Assembly (NCBI GenBank): GCA_947650285.1
Contig: CANTFL010000028.1
Coordinates: 1 to 64,000, forward strand
DNA: 64,000 nt
Direction of reading: 5' to 3'
DNA from: Hyaloperonospora brassicae
Taxonomy: Eukaryota; Oomycota; Peronosporomycetes; Peronosporales; Peronosporaceae
Below the pieces are notes generated by a model. That model did no database searches, was not told where the DNA came from, and saw only the letters and a program-made list of their open reading frames with translations. This document shows positions 55,175-64,000 of this stretch, piece after piece; within the stretch, counting starts at the first letter, position 1, and every line of letters begins with the position of its first letter. Both the position numbers and the translations under genes were made by a program.

Positions 55175-57593
55175 GGGGCCGGAGGAGGAGGAGGAGGAGG
55201 GAGCCGTTCAGGTGGGGAGGAGGAGACACAGAGGCTGAGGGCGCCACGGGAAAAGCGAAAGTGAATGTTCGCGCGTGTGGTGGTGGTGGGATTTCGAGGA
55301 CGGGGGGCGCGCGGCAGCGACAGCAATAGGCGGCGGCGGCGGCGGTGTAACGGAAGTTGAGGCGGTAATTGTTCTCCGAGGGAGAAAGAGAGAACCGTTG
55401 GGAGGGGCAGTGGCAGTGGCAGTGGCAGTGGCAGACGAATGGACTTTGCCGGTTGCGCTGTGTGGGGCAAATTCAACAATGAGAGTCCAAGTGGACATGA
55501 AAGACAGCTAAACGAGTAGCTGCGCGGACGAGAGAGGCGGCCGAGCAGCGGTGGGGGACGCGGGCGACAAGTCGTGTCATGAAATGATTGTGCGACGGCA
55601 GACAGCTCGAAAGGACCGATAAGAACGGCAGACAGTGGGCGTCGGGCAGGAGGAGGCGCACTCACTCGCTCACTTGCAGGATCTCTTGCACTAAACAGGC
55701 AAATAAATAGACCGACCGATCGATCGACCGACCGACCGACAGACCCGTGGCGCCTTGAGCCACGGTAGGCTGAAAACCCGAGTTGTCGAACAGTCGGCAG
55801 TTGACGTTCACAAAGCCGCCGCCCAGTAGTATGTCGTCGTCCGCCATGCGCAATCGGCCGAGATGTGTACCTAAGCCCAACTGCAAGCGCTCCTGGGCGT
55901 CCCATCTGCGAAAGCAGTAGCTGCGCCGCATCATCACGGGCGCTGCCCTAAACGGTATATCGAGTCGTTGAACACTTGTTCGCTTTGAGTTACAGTCGTT
56001 GCGAAAAAGAGGTTACGTTTTCGTGCGCCTTTGCGGGCCGTTGTCGTCGTGGCCACGAGCGATACAGTCCGTCCCCATAGGGCGCGCTCGGCCTTTACCG
56101 TAATCGCACCACGCAAAAGTTGCGCGCGCCCAAGTAGAGGAATGCAGTGCGAAAAGACAAAGTTGCCGCGATGAAATAGCATTGCACGCGCCCTCTCTAT
56201 TCGGCGGAAAGCTGGGAGCTGACACGCGGCTAGGGGAGCAACGTGTAACGGCCGTCCGTCTTCGGCACACGCGGTCGACCCGTTGGTTTAAGCTTCGCGA
56301 GCGCGGATTGGCCAATTCGCATATCGGCTGGAGGCGTCCTGCGCAAAGACGATGCGGAGCAGCTCCAAATGGACCAATCCACGCGCGCACCTGATAAAAC
56401 AACTCCTGGAGCCGCCACCGCTGCGCCTGTCGCGACCGACTCGTCACGAATAAATGAAGGAATGCGCAAAAAGGAATGTGAAAGCCGAACAAAGCGACTT
56501 GGGCCCAGCGCTTTCCCCTGCGGCGGCGTAAAACACAGAAGGATAAGGGGCTCGTTGTTTATGCTTCGAATCCGCATCGCTCGTGACGATCAGAGGGTTT
56601 GCGCACTGTATGGGGATCCAATGGAACGTTAGTTTACCTGACCGAAGCCGCGGCACGCGCCGCGCCACTGGATCCTGTTACTGGGTGTGCGTGCGCCTCC
56701 GAGAGCAGCCGTTGAACGGTGGACTTTCCTACGACAGGATCAGTGAGTGCGCGTTGCCCGCTGAGATACATAGACCGATAGAGAGATAGGTCGATGGATA
56801 GATAGATAGATAGAGAGAGTTCGGTGACGTGGTGCTCTGAGTCAAAGCTCTCGTGACACGGTCGGCCACGGCTGCGGACGGTGGTACACGAGGGCTCACG
56901 CGTCGCGTGTATTTGTGCACAGGTCGTCGTTGGCCAAGTACAAGTAGAGGCGTCCTGCCGCACGAGTTTCACTTCAAGGTCTCTCTGGAAGGAGGCTGAA
57001 TAATCAGATCGCATGCTTCGACGTCACCATCGTCGACGTCCGTGCACACATGCAGATGCAGCCGTCGCAGGCTCGTTGCTGCTGCCAAGATCGGCACGGC
57101 GGCACGGGCCCCCGTTTTTGGTACCACCGTCTGGGTGGGGGCTGCGTCCTTCAGCCACTATGTTTGTAGGAGCTGTCTGCCTGTCGCCTATCACGCACGA
57201 GCCTCATCAGCCTCATCAGCACCATCAGCACTGTCGTTGTCAGTGCAATGAATGGATCACACTCACTACCTACCGCCACTGGCTGTCCTTCTTTGCCATT
57301 CGCCTCTGCTGTCGTCACAGCTCTGGATCTTGCGTGACTGCCGCGTGGACGAAACTCCGGTCCAATCAACAAAGCGGTCGTTCGTCAGCAGCCGCAGTCG
57401 AAAAGCGCGGGGCAAAGCCCTCGCCCATCTCCCGGATCGCCTTTATCGATCACACAGCTGGTTGCAGCTACGGTGGTACTTACCCCCACCCGCGCCCGCG
57501 CTGACTCGACGCCCGCGCTGCATCGCATCTGGCGGAGCTTCTCGACAAAGTTGCTACGGCTGCACGGGTCGTGCCTTGCGGCACCTCACGCGT
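55175..57593. other. GC-rich intergenic tract
   Basis: Low-complexity runs: GGA repeats (55182-55200), (GTGGCA)n hexanucleotide (about 55407-55433), GACC/GATC tetranucleotides (55700-55742) and GATA repeats (56790-56815). Long open frames here (for example 244 codons at 55171-55905, minus) follow from high GC and are not supported. A 90-codon ATG frame at 55662-55934 (minus), starting MMRRSYCFRRW, is a weak candidate for a small protein. 57013-57504 (+, 163 codons) shows no domain. Confidence 0.45.
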
Positions 57594-58281
57594 CCGTTTG
57601 CCACTGCTGCATTCCCAAATTTTCACGGTTCAGCTCAAGCCAGTCTTTTTCCCTTCGGGGCAGTCACGTCGGAGGGAATCCTCCCCTTGGGGAGCCGACG
57701 TGGTCGAAGATCTGACGCGGGCACGCTGCACTCGCAGTCGCGGGTGTGGGCGTAGGAGACCGACGGGTCGCGCAAGCGGCCCTAGCAGGGGTGTTTTACG
57801 GACTGGAGGCGTACCCCGCGCCACGTGTCGCCGCTGCGGCGAGCGCACACTCCACGTCAAGGGGCCGCGCAAGCGGCTGAAGGGGGCCACCATCGCAGAT
57901 GGCTGAGCTCCTCGGAGAGATATATGGCGGGTTGGCGTTCTCCACGCCACGCAGTCACTTCGGTGATCGCACTCCACGTCGGGGGCCGCGCAAGCGGTCC
58001 TAAAGGGGTTTGTTGCCTTATATGGCAGCATACCCGCGTTGTCCGTGCTGCCGCTCCGGCGGTACGCATGTCCCCAGTCTACTTGGTCGCGCCAGCGGTC
58101 ATGATTGACTCGTAGTTGGCTTCGGTAGGAGGGTCTCTGACCTCGTTGCCGTCGCCCCTGGCTCTACGGAGCCCTTTAGTTGTCGACCCGATACCCGGGC
58201 CGTACTTCTTGTCACACTTATCAGTCGTTAGTTATCATAATAATGGACGTACTTGACACCACCACCGTTTGCCACTGCTGC
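57594..58281. mobile_element. Hairpin-array element flanked by 17-bp direct repeats
   Basis: The 17-mer CCGTTTGCCACTGCTGC occurs at 57594-57610 and 58265-58281, bounding 654 bp that are packed with short stable inverted repeats. The 17-mer pair looks like a target-site duplication of the length made by LINE/SINE-type retrotransposition. The inside contains a CACGTCGG/CCGACGTG stem (57665-57672/57695-57702) enclosing two smaller hairpins. It also has four related GC-rich stems at about 57765, 57861, 57981 and 58083 (three with GCAA loops, one GCCA) and several UNCG-type caps. No protein is encoded. It may be a non-autonomous transposon, a degenerate LTR or a structured RNA locus. Confidence 0.5.
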
Positions 58282-59208
58282 CCACAGGAACGGGGACGCT
58301 GCAAACGAGCGAATCACGCAGGCGCTGTTACGTGCTGTTCGGCACGAAGGGGTCTACACCATCTGCAGCTGCCTCGCGAATGGGCGTACGAAATTCGCCA
58401 CGACGAGCCGCAGCTGTGGCCAAAGAGCACGCCATCGGCCGGAGACGACTGCACAAATGACTTGATGGATCATCTCGCGAAGGGTGAGGAGGGACAATAG
58501 GACCTTGAAGGTATCTTGTGGAAAATGATTCAAACAGTGGTCTTTGGTCGTACGAGACACTTGTAGGAACGTCATTTGCCCTGCGGCTTTTCGACCGCAG
58601 CCCTTTCAATGTTCCACACTTAGTCCTCCGTTAGCGTCTCGTGTTCACGCTCGCGTGCGTGTGTAATCGATTGAAGTAGCGAGAGGATTCCGACCAAGTG
58701 CCTCGGGGCGCCTCGTCTCGTCCGGCGTGCAGCCCACTGAACTCTGGTGATGGTACCACGTCGGTGAGCAACGGCAAGCATCGGACTAGACTCTACCAGC
58801 TGCAGCTCTGGATTCAAGACGCAGGAACGTGCAGGTTGACTTGCCCGGCAGTTGCCACACCTGATGCGCAGGGAATCGACTGATCTGCGCACAAGTCGTT
58901 TCGTCGGCGTCTGTTGACGTCTTGGCGTTGCAACTGCTGCAGCACACGAGTTTTCGTACGCATCGGCTTGGACGACGGCACCCCTCATTTTGTGTGCGCT
59001 GCGATGACGCAAGTGAGATAGATTGCAATTGTCGATCATTGCCATGCAGGGTGCATGCAGCCGAGCTGCGCGTGCCTCGACAATCTGCAAGCAATTGGCC
59101 CACTTGATCCTACCGACTGCCTATCCGGATCAGATCCAAGATACGACAGAAATGACACCCACTAAATTGAACGCGTCTGGGAACGAATGCGATTTGAATG
59201 CAGGGACG

Positions 59209-59210
<2 letters not shown>

Positions 59211-59257
<47 letters not shown>
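59211..59257. repeat. (GA)n microsatellite
   Basis: About 23 uninterrupted GA dinucleotides. Confidence 0.95.
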
Positions 59258-59262
<5 letters not shown>

Positions 59263-62200
59263 TCCGAAGACGACGGAGCGAGGAAGGCTTCCAAACTTAC
59301 ATGTTAAAACAGAGCGACGTTGATGGTCGTCGGACTCAAGCTTCCCGCGCGCGCAAGACCAAGATACGTTTCACCTCTGCTTCGCTTGGCCAGTGGCGGC
59401 TCCTCTTCTTCACGATCCACAAACATTTAGTCAGGGAAGTGTCAAGTACAGCCATGTATCTTAATCTGTCAGAAACTTGTTGTCGTCAAAGTCTGTGCAC
59501 TACGCTGTCTCTTACGCGTACGATATCGACACCAAGCAGGTATCAGCGTCCGCATGGCCTCGTACCCGACACTGATGAGCATGCGGGAAGGACCCTACTG
59601 GATTTTGATCGGTTCCTCACGTGGTCCCACGCAGATCTGCTCGAGGACGACGATCATGACTCGACCCATCGGTCGACGGTGGCCGTTGACTTCCAACGAG
59701 TGCTACAACAGGTACACGACAATCCACGTCGATGTACAAGTCCAGTCGTGTGGAAGCCGGCACGTCGAGGTGTCTACTGCATGGAGCCATCGGTAACACG
59801 AGCGGGAGACAAGACTGGATGGCCGGATCTAGCTGGCTACCGTGTGGACCCAAGTATGGCACCGCAGGTATACGCGCAAGCTGCAGCATTACGCACCTCC
59901 ACCCACCTCGTGTCTGATGGTATCTTTCCACTCTGGACATTCATCCGATCGTGCAAACGTAGTTCGTCCCGCGAAATGCAATTTTGTCAGCGTCAGAATC
60001 GGCTTTGCAATGCAAAAACGAATTGAAGACCCGCGCAAAGGTTTGGAGTGTCTGTTGTTAGCTCGATGTATGCACATCACCCTTTATGTGGTACAATATC
60101 CCGCATCGATGATCGATGATGCGACGGAGTGGATCGTCGATGTCCTTCACTTCTTTTCTTTACTTGAACAAGAACCTGGTGGCTTAGTCATTCGAGTATC
60201 GATATCATCTCTGACCACAGCAGTGTGGTCCCGGTCATCATCATACAGAGTCAACGCAATCAAGCAATGTTTGGCTCCGGTCTAGCCCAAATCAATGGAC
60301 CTCATTAGCTGTATCCTAAACTTTCTCAGATAAATGTTCACCAGTGTCAAGTCTTTCGACAGCAAAAGCTTCGCGTGTGACATTTCATCGTGAACCGACT
60401 GGCTGTTCTTGTTCCACTTGCTCACCTCTTCGCCATGTCCTGACGGATCGTAACCAATTGTTTACGCGAGTAGTTACGCACTACTAGCGAGAATATGGCA
60501 TGTCCCTTGCACATACATAGAGCAAAGCGATATAGCGTTGTTACGATGTAGAGTATGTGTCATGACCATTGCAAAGCACTACAAGGACAGAGACACAATA
60601 AATTCTCTCTCCTTCCATGCAAACTTGCAGTGTGCTCCTCCGCCTCCCTTCTCCATTGCTCCGTCGATAGGCCTCACGCCGTATTCCTTTTGCGCTCTAC
60701 ATACTATCATGATGTCCAATCTGGACCTTGACGTCCGACCCGGTCGGTTACTTGACACGCGTTTCACCCGGGCGTGATTTGCTCTGGTACCCTGCGTCAC
60801 GTAAGGTGCAAAGCTCAACATGTACAACCGTTTTGTATCCATCTCTCTGTTAATTCCTGTCTCGCTGCGTCTCCGTTCTCTATCTTCTGATCGACTCTCA
60901 ATTATCGACATGTAGCAGTTTTGCAAGCACGGAAGTGCCATACTGAAGTGGGAAAGCGGAAGTTTCTCTCATCGATAGGTTGGCCGTGTATGATGACGAG
61001 GGCTGGTGATGTGGTACATGTGTGAGCGAGACAGAAGGTAGAGCAGACAGGATTTGGCCAAGCATGCACCCGGTAAGCAGACTGTTCGGCTACTGTGCAC
61101 GTGCAGGCGCCATGCGAACGAGACATGACTGCTTGGACAAACAGAGTGGTGCAGTCGTATCAGTGTTTGCAACGCACAGCAAATCCATTCTTATCACACG
61201 ATGGAGAGGTAGTAGTATCAGATGCAGCGCGGTGTGGAGATAGCAATGCTTTTTGTCCGGCGAAGCCCGATTTAGCTCGGACTCTACCTGCATGTTCTTT
61301 CTTATGACCATCAGATGGACCTGTAAAGACCGCAGTTACTGCCTAACTGATGTCTTCTGCGAAATGGATGTTGTTGCGTAGACGCACATGTGGAGCGAAG
61401 TCGTTGTGAAACCCGTACCTCAGGTCAGGCAGGGCGTGTCAGCAACAACAAGCTGACAGCATCTGGAAAAGGACTCGCCCGAGCTGTCTGATGTACTGCA
61501 TGCCGACGACAAAGCCAGCACTTGTCTAACTCTGTCGTTTCGCATCTACGTAGTTGTGCAAATCATGTGTCTTCGTGAGATAACACATCGCCTTTGCCAC
61601 TTACAGCGTTCTATCCGTGGTGGATGATGCAGTCGTCAATCACTCACCGTCATTAACGTAGCCATGCCTATAGCACCACGACTACTCATGTATACACTGT
61701 TGTGGCCAGCTTTAGCTACATGATTCGCAAACCGATCGTGCCTTTGCGACTGCGACACGGCTGCAACATCAGGGCGTTTATCTGATGCTGTATATTCTTC
61801 GATCAACCGGGACAGGAGAGTGTTTATCGTGGGTCCACTACACTACACTACACTACACGAATAAGCGTCGATCGAGGAGGAGGAACTCTCGCCCTCGCGT
61901 GATAGCTATACGAGCACGGGTATGAGATGGACTGCATAAACACGCACGTAAATGCGTCCGGGCGGAAGCAAGTGTTCACCAACCCACTAGCTCTCTCACG
62001 GCTCGTGTCCATGTTTGACATCGAAACTGCGCTGCAGTCTTACTCGCCTGTTTCCATTCGTGCAAAGAGCACTGTATTCGTTGCAAGACACGGCACAAGG
62101 TTCACATCCTGTGTCACCGTGTCGTGTATATTTTTATCAAAGGCGTCCAGGTTTCTCTACTGACGCCCCCGCATGACGAGCCATATGCAGCGCACGAACG

Positions 62201-63306
62201 GGTACAAGACAACGTGCTCGTCGTGATGGAAACTGGACCAATGACATACATTGTATAGCGCAGCAGCCGTGCCATTTTGCAATACCTGCAAGATCGTTGC
62301 CGTACCATGCGAACTGTTGCTCGTTGGACGAGTCCCTGGTACAGTTATTCCCGTATATCTCGTGCTGTTTATCACGCGCCTATGCCGTACGTGCGAGTGA
62401 TGCACAAAGTTCTCGATCTCCGTTTTGGCTCCAGCGATCTTTTTCCAAGCTGAGTCTGCACTGTTCCAACACGCGACCAACGAAGTGCTGTCCATCGATA
62501 CAACTTCCACGCGATCAACAAAAGATATGCTGATCAGATCTGCTTACAGCTTCAACAGCGACGTTCTGGTTGAAGTTGCGAGTGAGTTCTTCTTTCTGGT
62601 TGTTGATGAGGACAATGCTTTTGCCTAACAGCGCTAGACGCGCACACGACTGGCTAAGACGTTGTTAGGTTTTGCACCCAAGATCACTGTATCTGTCATC
62701 GTGGTGCTGAACGCGCCCATTGCTAATAACTTCCATGCATGGGATGACAATGATGCGAGGTACGAAGTTGTCGCTAAATTATGGCTGCAAAGCAATGCTT
62801 TGATGATAATCCGGACAGTATCCGGGTGCGCAGTGAAGAGACTGCAGCGTGATGGTACAACGAGGGCGAAGATGTGGATCGTTATGGCCTACCACGGACG
62901 TCGCGTCAATTGTTAGCAACATGTGCGCGCATAATGGTTCAAAACTTTGTACGGGCCGGAGAAATCATTGCCACTGAGCACATAAGCCACGGCCGAGCAA
63001 TTGGTTGCGAGAAGGACACTCGTGTTTTGCGCTTTTGCATCAGGTAAGTTACAGCATCAGGAATAAATAACTTTCGCGTTGTCGTACCTTTCCATCACTT
63101 CGTGGCTAAAAATAGACAACCTGTCGTAAACGGCTCTTCGTGTTCGATTGGCTAAAGCCCAAGATAGAGCGCTGTCTGCGCCGCAACTCTCGCAGACCGA
63201 AGACCCAGTGATTGGTCGAAAAGCGACAGCCGACCCCTTCCCTCGTGTATGATGTATCACAAACGTACTGTGAAACCCGATTGCTTTGCCCCCCCACTCC
63301 CTGTCC

Positions 63307-63320
63307 ATCATCAATTTCGC
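63307..63320 (+). promoter_or_regulatory. Oomycete Inr/FPR-like promoter element
   Basis: ATCATCAATTTCGC about 160 bp upstream of the receiver-kinase ATG resembles the oomycete initiator and flanking promoter region (CAWTTT core). A CT-rich tract follows (63380-63440). Motif inference only. Confidence 0.35.
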
Positions 63321-63475
63321 CGACCCGCCGGCCCTCAATCCGCAACATATCCCATCGCACAGAAAGGCCCACGCGACTCGTCTCCTCCTCCTCCCCCTCC
63401 TCCTCCGCCATCTCTGTCCTCCTCTCTCTCTCCCTCACGGAACGAGGTCTCTTGGCAGCGACACCCCCCGAGAAC

Positions 63476-64000
63476 ATGGACCCGTCGGAAGTAACGGTCC
63501 TCGTCGTCGAGGACGACGAGTTCACGCGCATGGCGACCATTGACATCCTCAAGTCCTGTCGCTATACGGTCTTTGCCGTGGAAAACGGGCAGCAAGCGCT
63601 GGACGTGCTCGTGGCGAACCACGCTAAGTTCGATTTGGTGCTCTGCGACGTTATGTTGCCGGTCATGACTGGCATCGAGCTCTTGGACGAAATCCAAAAA
63701 CTTAGCGCAACGTTAGGCCACATCCCCATCGTCATGACGTCCAGCAACGAAGAGATGGACGTGGTCACGTCGTGTTTGAGCAAAGGCTCGAAGGATTACC
63801 TGATTAAGCCCATCCAGGTGAACACGGCCAAGACACTCGTGCGGCACGTGTGGCTCAGTCGCCGCTTGGAACGGACGTCGAATCGCAGCATGTGGCAGGA
63901 CATTGAGATCATTCGGACCATTGGAAAAGGCACGCACGGTACGGTTGTGCTCGCGCGGCGGAAACTGGACGGAGCTGTTGTTGCAGTGAAGCGCGTGCGC
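63476..64000 (+). CDS. Receiver domain - Ser/Thr protein kinase fusion (3' end outside window)
   Basis: First 175 residues of a longer protein, open to the window edge. Residues 7-125 form a complete response-regulator receiver domain: acidic pocket EDDE at 12-15, phospho-acceptor Asp58 in LCDVMLPVMTG, switch Thr88/Ser89 in IVMTSSN, and the conserved Lys111 in YLIKPIQ. After a short linker a eukaryotic protein kinase domain begins: IIRTIGKGTHGTVVLARR (Gly-rich loop at 150-155) and VAVKRVR (ATP-anchoring Lys172). All key receiver residues are intact, so phosphotransfer from a histidine kinase is plausible. The kinase start suggests a NEK/CDK-like type, but the subfamily cannot be set without the rest. 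No intron so far. The ATG at 63476 is the first in frame. Confidence 0.9.
   Translation, partial: MDPSEVTVLVVEDDEFTRMATIDILKSCRYTVFAVENGQQALDVLVANHAKFDLVLCDVMLPVMTGIELLDEIQKLSATLGHIPIVMTSSNEEMDVVTSCLSKGSKDYLIKPIQVNTAKTLVRHVWLSRRLERTSNRSMWQDIEIIRTIGKGTHGTVVLARRKLDGAVVAVKRVR

Larger units (their letters stand above)
58282..63475. other. Long intergenic tract with broken coding-like stretches
   Basis: About 5.2 kb. 58354-58575 (-) has a 73-codon ATG frame (MTFLQVSRTTK start, LLSLLTLREMIHQVICAVV inside) that is hydrophobic and protein-like but unassigned. 59187-60026 (+, 279 codons) starts in the (GA)n repeat and has protein-like pieces in two different frames (RTLLDFDRFLTWSHADLLED in one, MASYPTLMSMREGPYW in the other), then another in 59842-60285, suggesting a decayed gene. 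61927-62628 (+) has similar broken pieces. None has a firm family. A (CTACA)5 run lies at 61834-61860. Confidence 0.45.

Noticed and set aside
55171..55905. 244-codon open frame on the minus strand
   Set aside because: Product is low complexity with no domain, spans tetranucleotide repeats and overlaps the promoter of the phosphatase gene. High GC explains its length.

Overview
This is nuclear DNA of an oomycete, most likely a plant-pathogenic peronosporalean (Phytophthora or downy-mildew type). The evidence is one intact RxLR-EER effector gene, short introns with GTRNGT-type donors inside conserved eukaryotic genes, a receiver-kinase fusion gene, and long tracts of decayed retrotransposon DNA. 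The species cannot be named from the window.

Layout. Positions 1-17640 form a gene-poor, AT-rich transposon graveyard. It holds two related LTRs with TGTAACGGGG-type starts (64-457, and 17203-17640 with a perfect 5-bp target duplication). It also holds a badly decayed minus-strand Ty3/Gypsy element (2877-9220) whose 3' LTR is split by a younger solo LTR (2929-3461). Host genes begin at about 19.6 kb: RAD52 (-), SEC61 gamma (+), a quiescin sulfhydryl oxidase QSOX (+), a class IV PLP aminotransferase-like gene (+), an RxLR effector (+), a second QSOX (-), mitochondrial GatA with six exons (-), ribosomal protein L28e (+), a divergent CENP-X-like/ribokinase pair, a TTD14-like P-loop plus CYTH-like protein with six exons (-), a BCL7-like chromatin protein with three exons (-), an FCP1/SCP1-type phosphatase (-), and at the right edge the start of a response-regulator receiver fused to a protein kinase (+). 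Several long stretches between genes (9-17, 29-35, 46-49 and 58-63 kb) hold only short, broken open frames.

Themes. Secretory-pathway and redox functions cluster in the middle: SEC61 gamma, two QSOX paralogues and a secreted effector. Nuclear genome maintenance or chromatin genes are RAD52, CENP-X-like and BCL7-like. No operon logic applies.

The least expected signals are (a) LTRs built from arrays of short, near-perfect hairpins, with a GC-rich analogue at 57611-58264 flanked by a 17-bp direct repeat and carrying many UNCG/GNRA-capped stems; (b) the receiver-kinase fusion; and (c) a QSOX pair in opposite orientation on either side of the RxLR effector. All gene models were made by eye from reading frames, splice phase and family motifs. 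No database search was run.
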